A stretch of DNA of 64,000 nucleotides from Isoptericola sp. BMS4. GTDB taxonomy: Bacteria; Actinomycetota; Actinomycetes; Actinomycetales; Cellulomonadaceae. The stretch lies in the NCBI RefSeq assembly GCF_011634835.1, contig NZ_SIRP01000001.1, positions 1,703,643-1,767,642 of the forward strand, written 5' to 3'. Each line of letters starts with the position of its first letter. Positions within the stretch are counted from its first letter, which is position 1. Shown here piece after piece: positions 51,905-61,077 of this stretch. The notes under the pieces are model-generated. The model was not told where the DNA came from. It was given only the letters and a program-made list of their open reading frames with translations, and ran no database searches. Both the position numbers and the translations under genes were made by a program.

Positions 51905-53644
51905 TCAGCGCAGCGCGTCGCGCAGCACGTCGAGCCCCACCGACCCGAGCGACAGGGCGCGTGCGTGGAAGCCGCGCAGGTCGAACTCCTCGCCCCGCGC
52001 GGCCGCGGCGGCCCGGGCGTCGTCGCGCGCCTGCTCCCACAGCCGCTGGCCCACCTTGTACGACGGCGCCTGGCCAGGCCACCCGAGATACCGGTTGAGC
52101 TCGAACCGCACGAACGACTCCGGCATGTTAACGTTCGCCAGCAGGAACGGCCACGCCTTCTCGGCGTCCCAGGTGCCGCCGCCCCACCGCTCGGGGGCGC
52201 GCTTGCCCAGGTGGACGCCGATGTCGAGGACGACGCGCGCGGCACGCATGCGCTGCGCGTCGAGCATCCCGAACCGGTCGCCCGGGTCGTCGAGGTGGCC
52301 GAGGTCGGCCATGAGCCGCTCCGCGTACAGGGCCCAGCCCTCGCCGTGGCCGGAGACCCAGCATCCCAGCCGCCGCCACGAGTTGAGGGTGTCGCGGGCC
52401 TCGACGGCGGCCGCGCACTGCAGGTGGTGGCCCGGCACGCCCTCGTGGTAGACCGTCGTCTTCTCCCGCCAGGTGTTGAACTCGGTGACGTCGGCGGGCA
52501 CGGACCACCACATGCGCCCGGGCCGGGAGAAGTCGTCGCTCGGCGGGGTGTAGTAGATGCCACCCGTCTGCGTCGGGGCGATACGGCACTCGATGGTGCG
52601 GACCGGCTCGGAGATGTCGAAGTGGGTGCCCGCGAGGTCCTCGATCGCCGCGTCCGCGGTGGCCTGCATCCAGCGCCGCAGCGCGTCCGTGCCGTGCAGG
52701 GTGCGCTCCGGGTCGGCGTCGAGCGCGGCGACGGCGTCCGCGACGGAGGCGCCGGGCCCCGCGATCTTCCGGGCCACGGCCTCCTGCTCGGCGACGATGC
52801 GGGCGAGCTCGTCGAGCCCCCACTCGTACGTCTCGTCGAGGTCCACCTCGGCCCCGAGGAACTCGCGGGAGAACAGCCCGTAGCGGTCGCGCCCGACGGC
52901 GTCGCGCTCCGGCGCCCGTGGCGCCAGCTCGCGCTCCAGGTGGTCCGCGAGCCGCGCGTACGCCGACCGGGCGGCGGCCGCGCCGCGCTCCAGCTCGGCA
53001 CGCACCAGGCTGCAGGCCGACGACTCGTCGAGCACCGCGTCCACCTCCGGGCCGCGCACCAGCGTGTCGAAGAACGACTCGCCGTCGAAGCCGGCGAGCT
53101 CGCGCGCCTGGGTGATCCCCTCGCGCACCTGTCGGACCGCCGCCACCCGGCCGCGGCGGGCCGCCTCGGTGAGGGACGCGACGTAGCCCTCGACGGCCTC
53201 CGGGATCCCCGTCAGCCGGGAGGCGACGTTCTCCCACGCCTCGGTCGTGCCGGTCGGCATGAGGTCGAAGACGTCGCGCAGCTGCTGCACCGGCGACTCG
53301 ATGTTGTTGAGGCTGGCCAGCGGCTCGCCCGAGTCGTGCAGCTCCAGCGCCAGCCCGACCCGCTCGCGCATCGCCGCGAGCGTGACGCGGTCGACGGCGT
53401 CCGCCGGCCCGCCCTGCTCGCGCTCCGCGGCGTCGAGCTCGCGCAGGATGGCCTGGTCGGCCGCCGCGCGCTCCTCGTGGCCCGCGGGGGACAGGTCCGG
53501 CATCCGGTGGTCGTGGCCGGGCACGCCCACCGCCGTCGCGAAGATCGGGTCGAGCTCGGCGGAACGGGCCACGTACGCGTCGGCGACGGCGTCGATCCGG
53601 GTGGGGGTGCGGGGTGAGTGCGGGTGCGGGGTGCTGGAGGTCAC
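51905..53644 (-). CDS. DUF885 peptidase-like protein
   Basis: A 579-residue, mostly helical cytosolic protein. The metal-binding segment TTVYHEGVPGHHLQ (about residue 401) resembles an HExxH-type site, and GEGWALYAERLM follows, both invariant in the DUF885 family of putative metallopeptidases. No signal peptide. GTG 53644 is supported by TAGGCT 7 nt upstream on the reverse strand. Divergent from glycerate kinase; operon with the AEC transporter. Substrate unknown. Confidence 0.88.
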   Translation of the reverse strand: MTSSTPHPHSPRTPTRIDAVADAYVARSAELDPIFATAVGVPGHDHRMPDLSPAGHEERAAADQAILRELDAAEREQGGPADAVDRVTLAAMRERVGLALELHDSGEPLASLNNIESPVQQLRDVFDLMPTGTTEAWENVASRLTGIPEAVEGYVASLTEAARRGRVAAVRQVREGITQARELAGFDGESFFDTLVRGPEVDAVLDESSACSLVRAELERGAAAARSAYARLADHLERELAPRAPERDAVGRDRYGLFSREFLGAEVDLDETYEWGLDELARIVAEQEAVARKIAGPGASVADAVAALDADPERTLHGTDALRRWMQATADAAIEDLAGTHFDISEPVRTIECRIAPTQTGGIYYTPPSDDFSRPGRMWWSVPADVTEFNTWREKTTVYHEGVPGHHLQCAAAVEARDTLNSWRRLGCWVSGHGEGWALYAERLMADLGHLDDPGDRFGMLDAQRMRAARVVLDIGVHLGKRAPERWGGGTWDAEKAWPFLLANVNMPESFVRFELNRYLGWPGQAPSYKVGQRLWEQARDDARAAAAARGEEFDLRGFHARALSLGSVGLDVLRDALR

Positions 53645-53714
53645 AGGCCGCAGCCTATGACCTGCCGTGGACACCACGGCGCAGTCGCGGCGCGAGCCGG
53701 TAGCGTTCCGGACC

Positions 53715-54935
53715 GTGCACGACGACGTGAGAGACGGCCAGACCACCGGCACCACCGGCACCACCGGCACCACCGGCACCACCGTGCCGCTGCGCGTCGT
53801 GGTCGCCCCCGACTCGTTCAAGGGCAGCGCGACCGCCACGCAGGTCGCCGACGCGCTGGCCGCCGGGGCGCGCGCCGCCCTCGGCGCCGCCGCCGACGTC
53901 CGCGCGATCCCGTTCGCCGACGGCGGGGAGGGCACCCTGGACGCCGTGCTCGACGCCTGGGGCGTGGTGCCCGGCACCTTCGAGACGACCGACGCGCTCG
54001 GGCGGCCGACGACGGCGCGGTACGGCGTGTCGCCAGGCGGGCGGACCGTCGTGGTCGAGGCGGCGGAGGCCTACGGGCTGCCGCTCGTCGCGGACGACCT
54101 GCGACCGCTGGAGGCGACGAGCCACGGCGTCGGGACGCTCGCGCTCGCCGCCCTCGACGCGGCGCCGGCGGCCGAGGAGGTCGTGCTCTTCGTCGGAGGG
54201 TCCGCGACCACCGACGGCGGCGCCGGGCTGCTCGCCGCCCTCGGGGCGCGGTTCCTCGACGACTCCGGTACGCCGGTCGCGCCGGGCGGCGGAGGCCTGC
54301 GCGACGTAGCCGCCCTCGACCTCGACGGGCTCGACCGGCGCGCTCGCGGCGTGCGCTGGCGCATCGCGTGCGACGTCGACAACCCGCTGCTGGGCGAGCG
54401 GGGCGCGGCCGCCGTCTTCGGCCCGCAGAAGGGCGCCGGCCCCGACGACGTCGCGGCGCTGGAGGACGGGCTGGCCCGGTTCGCCGCCGTGCTCGACGCC
54501 GCGACCGGCCAGGACGTGCGGGAGCTCGCCGGCGCCGGGGCGTCCGGCGGGCTGCCGGCCGGGCTGTCGGCCGTGCTCGGTGCCGAGCTCGTGCCCGGCG
54601 GCGTCCTGGTCGCCGAGGCCGTGGGGCTCGACACGGCGCTCGCGGACGCCGACCTCGTCCTCACCGGCGAGGGGCGCCTGGACGAGCAGTCGCTGCACGG
54701 CAAGGTCGTCGACACCGTGGTGCGTCTCGCGCCCGCCGGGGCGAGCGTCGTCGTGGTCGCCGGGGGAGTGGAGCTCTCGCCCGCGCAGGTGCGCGACGCC
54801 GGCATCGCCGCCGCGTTCTCCATCGCGCCGGGGCCGCGGACGCTCGCCGAGCTCTCCCGCGACGCCCTGGTCGAGCTGGAGCACACCGCCGCCCACGCCT
54901 GCGGGCTCTTCGCCGCCGGCGACGCCCGCGGCTGA
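53715..54935 (+). CDS. glxK: glycerate kinase (GK-I type)
   Basis: Phosphorylates D-glycerate to 2- or 3-phosphoglycerate. The family start VVVAPDSFKGSATA, ADGGEGTLDAV, FVGGSATTDGGAG, GPQKGA and TGEGRLDEQSLHGKV are all visible. GTG 53715 is chosen because TAGCGT lies 8 nt upstream; GTG 53667 is in frame upstream, and GTG 53784 downstream would give the more usual length. Between them is a TGT/TTG repeat tract coded by 9-nt units, which is outside the enzyme fold. About 406 residues in the form listed. Confidence 0.9.
   Translation: MHDDVRDGQTTGTTGTTGTTGTTVPLRVVVAPDSFKGSATATQVADALAAGARAALGAAADVRAIPFADGGEGTLDAVLDAWGVVPGTFETTDALGRPTTARYGVSPGGRTVVVEAAEAYGLPLVADDLRPLEATSHGVGTLALAALDAAPAAEEVVLFVGGSATTDGGAGLLAALGARFLDDSGTPVAPGGGGLRDVAALDLDGLDRRARGVRWRIACDVDNPLLGERGAAAVFGPQKGAGPDDVAALEDGLARFAAVLDAATGQDVRELAGAGASGGLPAGLSAVLGAELVPGGVLVAEAVGLDTALADADLVLTGEGRLDEQSLHGKVVDTVVRLAPAGASVVVVAGGVELSPAQVRDAGIAAAFSIAPGPRTLAELSRDALVELEHTAAHACGLFAAGDARG
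53742..53783 (+). repeat. 4.7 tandem copies of a 9-nt unit
   Basis: ACCACCGGC is repeated four times exactly (53742..53777) and then ACCACC. It codes Thr-Thr-Gly repeats in the N-terminal tail of glycerate kinase. As the unit is a multiple of 3, copy changes would not shift frame. Confidence 0.9.
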
Positions 54936-54945
54936 CGGGCCCATG

Positions 54946-55003
54946 TCGGCACTCCGTCGCCGGGTCGGCAGACATCCGTGCCGACCCGGGGACGGACTGC
55001 CGA
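54946..55003. terminator. long inverted repeat between convergent genes
   Basis: Arms 54946..54970 and 54979..55003 (25 bp, two mismatches) with an 8-nt loop. Each arm itself carries TCGGCA at both ends, so the box GTCGGCA appears twice forward and twice reversed. It lies 10 nt past the glycerate kinase stop and 17 nt before the end of the reverse-strand gene, and should work as a terminator for both. Related in design to the repeat at 59038. Confidence 0.8.
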
Positions 55004-55019
55004 CCCGAGGGAAGGCGGG

Positions 55020-55586
55020 TCAGCGGCCCTCGGCCCGGCGGCGCAGGGCGTCGGCCCAGTCCCGCTGGTACCGCGCCACCACGGTGTCGGTGCCGGGTGC
55101 CCACCACACGGCGACGGGGTCGCCGTCGCGCGGCGGCTCGGTCTCGTCCCCGGCGCGCAGCATCATTGACCAGGTCGCCTCGGCGGTGCCGTCGCCGGTG
55201 GGGTAGGTGAGCAGGCCCGAGAGCAGGGTGCCGGACGACGTCGAGCGCTCGCGCACCGTGACCGACCCGGTGGCAGCCCGGGCTCCGGTGGCGAACGCCG
55301 CGGAGGCGGCGGTCTCGGCGGCGAGCCGCTGGTCGTCGCGGTACCGCACCAGCGCCGCGACGGCCGTCACCATCAGTGCCGCGAGCACGCCCATGAACAG
55401 CCAGAGCTCGAGTACGCCCGACGGGTTCTCGACGAGCCGCCGCGCCACGTACAGGCCGCCGGCCGCCACGAGCGCCGGCGCCCACAGCCAGCGGCGCAGC
55501 GGGCCCGGACGGTCGGCGGCGGGCAGCTCGCCCAGCGGCGCCTCCACGTCGTCCGCGCCGTCGACGTGCTGCCAGACGACGCTCAC
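55020..55586 (-). CDS. small membrane protein of unknown family in the acc cluster
   Basis: A 188-residue protein starting at GTG 55586, which overlaps the stop of the epsilon subunit gene (GTGA). Two hydrophobic helices at about 37-55 and 65-88 form a hairpin; the remaining 100 residues form a soluble beta-rich part with WSMMLRAGDETEPPRDGDPV and VARYQRDWADALRRR. No known domain recognised. Its coupling suggests co-expression with the carboxylase beta and epsilon subunits. Confidence 0.65.
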   Translation of the reverse strand: MSVVWQHVDGADDVEAPLGELPAADRPGPLRRWLWAPALVAAGGLYVARRLVENPSGVLELWLFMGVLAALMVTAVAALVRYRDDQRLAAETAASAAFATGARAATGSVTVRERSTSSGTLLSGLLTYPTGDGTAEATWSMMLRAGDETEPPRDGDPVAVWWAPGTDTVVARYQRDWADALRRRAEGR

Positions 55587-55825
55587 GAACGCAGGCTCCA
55601 GCGCCACGCGTCGGCGTGGTGGCGGCCCCACCGGCCGCCGAAGCTCTTCGCGGTGACGCCCGCGCCGTTGCCGCGCACCGTGCGGGAGCGGTTCGTCCAC
55701 TCGTCCACCGGGGCCTCGTCGTCCGGCAGCCCGCTCGCCGACGAGACGGCCGCGAGGCCGGCGACCAGCGCGGCCACCTCGACGTCGTCGGGCCGGCCGC
55801 GCACCACGCGCACCTGGGGGCTCAT
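55583..55825 (-). CDS. accE: acyl-CoA carboxylase epsilon subunit
   Basis: An 80-residue protein beginning MSPQVRVVRGRPDDVEVAAL. The PxVRVVRGxPxxEEVAAL-like start and the C-terminal WGRHHADAWRWSLR are the family features. The epsilon subunit holds alpha and beta subunits of actinobacterial acyl-CoA carboxylases together. The ATG at 55825 overlaps the stop of the preceding hypothetical gene, and its stop overlaps the next gene. Confidence 0.9.
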   Translation of the reverse strand: MSPQVRVVRGRPDDVEVAALVAGLAAVSSASGLPDDEAPVDEWTNRSRTVRGNGAGVTAKSFGGRWGRHHADAWRWSLRS

Positions 55826-56373
55826 CGGTCCTCCTCGGGGTCGTCGTCGATCTCGTCGTCGTCGCCGAACTCCACCGCGGCGCCGCGCGAGGTCGCCCAC
55901 TCGGCGACCTCGTACCCGCCGTCGAACAGCCGCTGGGCGACGTCGGCGCCCGCCTCGTCGAGCATCTCCACCACGCCGTCCAGCGTCATCGACGCCCCCG
56001 GCGCGGGGTCGGCGACGACGAAGCCGAGGTAGAACACCTCCGCCGGGACCGCCCCCTCCGGCGCGTCGTGCGCCTCGGCGGGCTCGTCGCCCGCGCCCGG
56101 CTGCCACACCGAGCTCGTGAGGTCGGGGTGCATGCCCAGCGAATCGTGCATGGCGTCGAACAGCGAGGCGTTGAGCGTGCCCACGCGGTTCTCGAGCGCG
56201 AGGACGCGTGGGTCCTCGTCCGCCTCCGCGGCGCCGAACTCGGCGCGCACGCCCACCGCGGTGGTCACGTACTCGTGCAGCGCGTTCGCGAGCGCGTCCA
56301 CGGCGCGGTGCATCGGTTCCGGGTCGACCGACCCGAGCGGGGCCGGTCCGTGCGTGGCGTCCTCGTGGCTCAT
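55822..56373 (-). CDS. acidic hypothetical protein between beta and epsilon subunit genes
   Basis: A 183-residue soluble protein with a very acidic C terminus (FGDDDEIDDDPEEDR). The first half is probably helical (MHRAVDALANALHEYVTTAVGV), the centre beta-rich (AEVFYLGFVVADPAPGASMTLDGVV). No domain is recognised. It lies 25 nt after the beta subunit gene and overlaps the epsilon start by 4 nt, so it is translated with the carboxylase subunits. Confidence 0.7.
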   Translation of the reverse strand: MSHEDATHGPAPLGSVDPEPMHRAVDALANALHEYVTTAVGVRAEFGAAEADEDPRVLALENRVGTLNASLFDAMHDSLGMHPDLTSSVWQPGAGDEPAEAHDAPEGAVPAEVFYLGFVVADPAPGASMTLDGVVEMLDEAGADVAQRLFDGGYEVAEWATSRGAAVEFGDDDEIDDDPEEDR

Positions 56374-56398
56374 CCGGCGATTCTCCTACAACCGAGGG

Positions 56399-58030
56399 TC
56401 ACAGCGGGATGTTGCCGTGCTTCTTCGGGGGCAGGGCCGCGCGCTTGGTGCGCAGCGCCCGCAGCGCGCGGGTCACCTGCTCGCGCGTCTCGGACGGGCG
56501 GATCACGGCGTCGACGTACCCGCGCTCGGCGGCGTCCCACGGGTTCACGATGGCGTCCGTGTACTCGTCGGTCAGGCGCGCCCGCTCCGCCTCGACGTCG
56601 CCGCCGGTCTCCGCGGTCTCCTTCAGCGTGGCGCGGTGCAGGATGTTCACCGCACCCGAGGCGCCCATCACCGCGACCTGCGCCGTCGGCCAGGCGAGGT
56701 TGACGTCCGCGCCGAGCTGCTTGGAGCCCATCACGATGTACGCGCCGCCGTACGCCTTGCGCGTGATGACGGTGACCAGCGGCACGGTCGCCTCGGCGTA
56801 GGCGTAGATCAGCTTGGCGCCGCGGCGGATGATGCCCTGGTGCTCCTGGCCGACGCCGGGCAGGAAGCCGGGCACGTCGACGAACGTCAGCACGGGGATG
56901 TTGAACGCGTCGCAGGTGCGCACGAAGCGCGCCGCCTTCTCGGCGGCGTCGATGTCGAGCGTGCCCGCCATCGACAGCGGCTGGTTCGCGATCACGCCGA
57001 CGCTCTGGCCCTCCACGTGCCCGAAGCCGACCAGCACGTTCTGCGCGAACAGCGGCTGCACCTCGAGGAACGAGTCCGGGTCCAGCACCGCCTCGACCAC
57101 GGCGCGCATGTCGTACGGCTGGTTGTCGCTGTCCGGGACGATCGTGTCGAGCGCCTCGTCCTCCGGCGTGGGCGCCAGGTCGACGGCGTCGTCCGGGTCC
57201 TGGGGCGGGAACGACGGCGCGTCGCCGAGATTGTTCTGCGGCAGATAGCCGACGAGGTGCCTCACGTAGTCGATCGCGTCGTCCTCGTCCGGCGCCAGGT
57301 AGTGCGCCACGCCGGAGGTGGTGTTGTGGGTGCGCCCGCCGCCGAGCGTCTCGAAGTCGACGTCCTCGCCGGTGACCGTGCGGATCACGTCGGGGCCGGT
57401 GATGAACATGTTCGACGTCTTGTCGGCCATCACGATGAAGTCCGTGAGGGCGGGGGAGTAGACGGCGCCGCCCGCGCTCGGGCCGAGGATCAGCGAGATC
57501 TGCGGGACGACGCCCGACGCCGCGACGTTGCGCCGGAACATCTCCGCGAACTGGGTGAGGGCCGCGACACCCTCCTGGATGCGCGCGCCACCGCCGTCGG
57601 AGATGCCGATGATCGGCACCCCGGTGCGCAACGCGAGGTCCTGCACCTTGGCGATCTTCTGGCCGTGCACCTCGCCCAGCGACCCGCCGAACACCGTGAA
57701 GTCCTGGCTGAACACGCACACCTGGCGGCCGTCGATCGTGCCGTGGCCGACCACGACGCCGTCGCCCGCGATCCGCCGCTTGTCGAGGCCGAAGTTGCGG
57801 CTGCGGTGCGCGGCGAGGGCGTCGAGCTCGACGAAGCTGCCCTCGTCGAGCAGGTCCTCGATGCGCTCGCGGGCGGTCTTCTTGCCGCGCGAGTGCTGCT
57901 TGGCCTGCGCCTTCTCCTCGGCCTGGGTCACGGCCTCCGCCCGGCGGCGCTCCAGGTCGGCGAGCTTGGCGGCGGTGCCGGTCTGGGTGCCGGCCGGTGC
58001 CTCGGTCGTGGGGGTGGTCGCGTCGTTCAC
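56399..58030 (-). CDS. accD: acyl-CoA carboxylase beta subunit (carboxyltransferase)
   Basis: Transfers carboxyl from biotin to acetyl- or propionyl-CoA. The 543-residue protein has two crotonase-like halves: [30 protein letters not shown] and [13 protein letters not shown] in the first, [25 protein letters not shown] and [10 protein letters not shown] in the second. The ending KHGNIPL is typical of the AccD5/PccB group. GTG 58030 has TAGGGT 7 nt upstream on the reverse strand. First gene of a four-gene run with the epsilon subunit. Confidence 0.95.
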   Translation of the reverse strand: MNDATTPTTEAPAGTQTGTAAKLADLERRRAEAVTQAEEKAQAKQHSRGKKTARERIEDLLDEGSFVELDALAAHRSRNFGLDKRRIAGDGVVVGHGTIDGRQVCVFSQDFTVFGGSLGEVHGQKIAKVQDLALRTGVPIIGISDGGGARIQEGVAALTQFAEMFRRNVAASGVVPQISLILGPSAGGAVYSPALTDFIVMADKTSNMFITGPDVIRTVTGEDVDFETLGGGRTHNTTSGVAHYLAPDEDDAIDYVRHLVGYLPQNNLGDAPSFPPQDPDDAVDLAPTPEDEALDTIVPDSDNQPYDMRAVVEAVLDPDSFLEVQPLFAQNVLVGFGHVEGQSVGVIANQPLSMAGTLDIDAAEKAARFVRTCDAFNIPVLTFVDVPGFLPGVGQEHQGIIRRGAKLIYAYAEATVPLVTVITRKAYGGAYIVMGSKQLGADVNLAWPTAQVAVMGASGAVNILHRATLKETAETGGDVEAERARLTDEYTDAIVNPWDAAERGYVDAVIRPSETREQVTRALRALRTKRAALPPKKHGNIPL

Positions 58031-58160
58031 CTGACCGACCCTAGATGGCCGAAGCCTACGGTTCGATGCGCGACAGGCCGCCGCGCACCCGCGGACTCTT
58101 GTGGGGTTCATACAAACCGGGTCGTGCCGGACGGCGCTGCGGTGCGAGAGGATCGGGTGC
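58031..58160. promoter_or_regulatory. divergent promoters accD / birA
   Basis: Reverse: TAGGGT 7 nt before GTG 58030. Forward: GAGGAT at 58148..58153, 7 nt before ATG 58161. Both are leaderless type. No biotin regulator operator was recognised. Confidence 0.5.
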
Positions 58161-59084
58161 ATGGCCCGCCCCCCGCTCGACGCCGGCGTGCTGCGCCGCG
58201 ACCTCCTCCGCCCCGTGGGGCCGCTCGCGCGGCTCGACGTCGTCAACACCTCGCCGTCGACCAACACGACGCTGGTGCGCGCCGCCGGCGAGGACCCGGA
58301 CGCGTGGCCGGCGCCCGCGCTGCTCGTGGCCGAGCACCAGGTGGCCGGTCGCGGGCGCGCCGGACGGGCCTGGCAGACGCCGCCGCGCGCCGCGCTGACC
58401 GTCTCGCTGCTCCTGCGCCCCCGCCTGCCCGCCGCCGCTCTGGGCTGGCTGCCGCTCGTCGCCGGGTGCGCCGTCGCGCGCGCCGTGGGCGACGTGCTGC
58501 CCGGTGGCGTCGCCGCCCGGCTCAAGTGGCCCAACGACGTGCTGCTGCCGGCGCCGACCGAGGGGGCGGGCCTCGGCCCCCACCGGAAGGTGGCCGGCGT
58601 GCTCGCCGAGGTCGTGCCCGCGGGGCCGGGGCCGACGGGTCGCTCGGCGGGCGGCCCGGCCGTCGTGGTCGGCGTCGGGCTCAACGTCCACCAGCGCCCC
58701 GACGAGCTGCCCGTCGCCGGGGCGACGTCGCTCGCGCTGGCCGGCGCGAGGGTCGACAGGACGGCCCTGCTCGCCGGCCTCGTGCGCGAGCTCGTCGCCG
58801 CCGTCGGGCGTCTGGAGGCGGCGGGCGGCGACGCGGCGGCCGCGGGCGTCGCGTCCGAGTACGCCGCGCTGTCCGCGACGCTCGGCACCCGGGTGCGGGC
58901 CGAGCTGGCCGGGGGAGCGGGCGAGGTGGTGGGCGTGGCCACCCGGGTGGCGAGCGACGGCGGTCTGGTGCTGGCGACCGGCGACGGCGAGCGCGCCGTC
59001 ACCGCCGGCGACGTCCACCACCTGCGCCGGGTCGGTCTCGTTCGGCAGTCCGGGACTCGTTCGGCACCTGGCGGGACCGAATGA
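58161..59084 (+). CDS. birA: biotin--[acetyl-CoA-carboxylase] ligase
   Basis: Attaches biotin to the carrier lysine of the carboxylase alpha subunit. [11 protein letters not shown], the adenylate-binding GRGRAGRAW (about residue 61), LKWPNDVLL and the KVAGVLAEV lysine (about 146) are visible. It has no N-terminal DNA-binding domain, so it is a pure ligase (307 residues). The last 15 or so residues, after VHHLRRVG, are coded by the left arm of a long inverted repeat and are unlike the family ending. Confidence 0.93.
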   Translation: MARPPLDAGVLRRDLLRPVGPLARLDVVNTSPSTNTTLVRAAGEDPDAWPAPALLVAEHQVAGRGRAGRAWQTPPRAALTVSLLLRPRLPAAALGWLPLVAGCAVARAVGDVLPGGVAARLKWPNDVLLPAPTEGAGLGPHRKVAGVLAEVVPAGPGPTGRSAGGPAVVVGVGLNVHQRPDELPVAGATSLALAGARVDRTALLAGLVRELVAAVGRLEAAGGDAAAAGVASEYAALSATLGTRVRAELAGGAGEVVGVATRVASDGGLVLATGDGERAVTAGDVHHLRRVGLVRQSGTRSAPGGTE

Positions 59085-59103
59085 GTCCTGGACTGCCGAA
59101 CGA
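59038..59103. repeat. long inverted repeat covering the birA stop
   Basis: Arms 59038..59064 and 59077..59103 (27 bp, two mismatches) with a 12-nt loop. The box CGTTCGGCA occurs twice in the left arm and its complement twice in the right. The stop of birA lies in the loop-right arm junction. Probable terminator before the cyclase gene. Confidence 0.85.
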
Positions 59104-59165
59104 AGGCCCGGAGGGCGTCAGGGCGCGCTCAGGGCGCGCCCAGGGGCGCTGACTACAGTGGAGGC

Positions 59166-60230
59166 GTGACGAGCGACACCATGACCGGCGGCGGTGCCGC
59201 CGGCGACCCCGCGGACGACGACACCGTGGCGGACACCGCGGCCCGGCTGGACGAGGAGATCCTGGGCGGCCCGCGCCGCTACACCCTCACGGACCTGGTC
59301 GAGGGCACGGGCCTGAGCCAGGAGTTCATCGAGAGCTACTGGCGGTGGCTGGGGCTGCCGGTCACCCACCCCACGGAGGTGTGGTTCACCGACGCGGACA
59401 TGGCGTCCATGCGGGAGATCGGCGCGCTCGTCGACGACGAGCGCCTCGACGAGCAGGCGCAGATGACGTTCATCCGCTCGCTCGGGCACACCACGGACCG
59501 GCTCGCGCTGTGGCACGTGGAGGCGCTGGTGGAGCACCTGCAGCGCCGGTACGAGCTGGACGAGGTCAGCGCCCGGCTCATGGCCCTGGACCGCGTGCCC
59601 GAGCTGGCGGACAAGCTCACGCGCCAGCTCGAGCACGCGTGGCGGCGCCAGCTCGCGGCGCTCACCGGCCGGCTCGCGACGGAGTTCGGCGGCGCCCGCG
59701 GTCCCGCGGCGGCGGGCGGCGTGGACGAGCTGCCGCTGCGCCGCGCCGTCGGCTTCGCGGACATCGTGTCGTTCACCAAGCGGACCGCGGGCCTGGGCTC
59801 GCAGGAGCTCTCGGAGTTCGTGCAGCTCTTCGAGTCCCGGGCGCGGGACGTCATCACCGAGGCCGGCGGGCGCGTCGTCAAGACCGTCGGCGACGCGGTC
59901 CTGTTCGTGGCCGACGACGTCACGACCGGCGCCGAGGTCGCCCTCGGCCTGGCCGCCCCCCACGCGGCCGACGACCAGATCCCGGTGCGTGTCGGGTTCG
60001 TGTGGGGCCGCGTGCTGTCCCGCTTCGGCGACGTGTTCGGGCCCGACGTCAACCTGGCCTCGCGGATCTCCGAGCTGGCCGAGCCCGCGACGGTGCTCGT
60101 GGACCCGCCGACCGCGTCGCTGCTCGCCTCGTCGTCCCGCTACGCGCTCACGGAGCAGCCGGCCCGGGACGTGCAGGGCATCGGGGAGATCACGCCGGTC
60201 CGGCTGCAGCGGGCCTACACCGGCGGCTGA
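59166..60230 (+). CDS. class III adenylate/guanylate cyclase
   Basis: A 354-residue soluble protein. The N-terminal part (about 30-170) resembles the regulatory domain of the Rv1264-type adenylyl cyclases. The cyclase domain follows: metal Asp residues in FADIVSFTKR (about 199) and VGDAVLFVADD (about 241), the Lys of SFTKR for base choice and the DVNLASRISELA segment with transition-state residues. Makes cAMP most likely. GTG 59166 follows TACAGT by 6 nt. Confidence 0.9.
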   Translation: MTSDTMTGGGAAGDPADDDTVADTAARLDEEILGGPRRYTLTDLVEGTGLSQEFIESYWRWLGLPVTHPTEVWFTDADMASMREIGALVDDERLDEQAQMTFIRSLGHTTDRLALWHVEALVEHLQRRYELDEVSARLMALDRVPELADKLTRQLEHAWRRQLAALTGRLATEFGGARGPAAAGGVDELPLRRAVGFADIVSFTKRTAGLGSQELSEFVQLFESRARDVITEAGGRVVKTVGDAVLFVADDVTTGAEVALGLAAPHAADDQIPVRVGFVWGRVLSRFGDVFGPDVNLASRISELAEPATVLVDPPTASLLASSSRYALTEQPARDVQGIGEITPVRLQRAYTGG

Positions 60231-60248
60231 CGTGCTCCCCGGGAACGC

Positions 60249-61034
60249 TCACGCCCCGAGGGACACGACGTCGGGGTCGAGCGGCGCGGGGTCGCGCTCG
60301 ATCAGGGTCGGGCGGTTGTTCCGCACGGACCCCACGGCCGCCTCGACGGGGCGCGTGTCCATGCCGACGTGCGGGCCGCCGACGATCGCCATCGCCTCCT
60401 CGGCGCCGACGGCCGGGTCGAGCCACGCGTCCCAGGAGCCGGCCGGCAGGATCACGGGCATGCGGTCGTGGATGCGCTCGAGGCCGTCGGAGGCCGCCGT
60501 TGTGACGACCGTTGCCGAGACGAGCCAGCGGTCGGGGTCGTCGTCGGCCCTGGCCGGGTCGCGCCAGAACTCGTAGAGCCCCGCGAGCGCGGCCACGCGG
60601 CCGCCCGCCGGGTGGATCCAGTACGCCTGCTTGGGCACCTTGGCGCGGGCCGGTGCTCCCTCCGGGAGCGGGAGCTTGCGCCACTCGTAGTACCCGTCGG
60701 CCGGCAGCAGGCAGCGGCGCACCGCCAGCGGGCGCGCGAACGCGCTCTTGGACAGCAGCGTCTCGGAGCGCGCGTTGATCATGCGGGCGCCGACGCCGGG
60801 GTCCTTCGCCCACGACGGCACCAGCCCCCAGCGGGCCACGCGCAGCGAGCGGGTGATCTCGCCGGTGTTCTTCCCGTCGATGCGCCGCGGCCGCTCGACG
60901 ACGATCCGCACCGGGTCGGTGGGGGCCACGTTCCACGACGGCGGCAGCAGCCGCGCGTCGTCGGCGATCTCGGCGATCGCGAGGTCGTCGGCGATGTCCT
61001 GGGCGTCGCGGAAGGACGCGTAGCGGCCGCACAT
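60249..61034 (-). CDS. SOS response-associated peptidase family protein (SRAP, YedK/HMCES)
   Basis: A 261-residue SRAP protein that crosslinks to abasic sites in single-stranded DNA through Cys2 (MCGRYA). Other conserved residues are SWNVAPTDP, the ARSE of MINARSETL, LLPADGYYEW and the His of RIHDRMP (about 207). ATG 61034 must be right because the Cys has to follow Met. Convergent with the cyclase gene, 18 nt apart; a long inverted repeat lies upstream of it. Confidence 0.94.
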   Translation of the reverse strand: MCGRYASFRDAQDIADDLAIAEIADDARLLPPSWNVAPTDPVRIVVERPRRIDGKNTGEITRSLRVARWGLVPSWAKDPGVGARMINARSETLLSKSAFARPLAVRRCLLPADGYYEWRKLPLPEGAPARAKVPKQAYWIHPAGGRVAALAGLYEFWRDPARADDDPDRWLVSATVVTTAASDGLERIHDRMPVILPAGSWDAWLDPAVGAEEAMAIVGGPHVGMDTRPVEAAVGSVRNNRPTLIERDPAPLDPDVVSLGA

Positions 61035-61077
61035 GGGTCCATCGTCGCGCACGCCACCGACAGCCCCTGCCGCCCGC

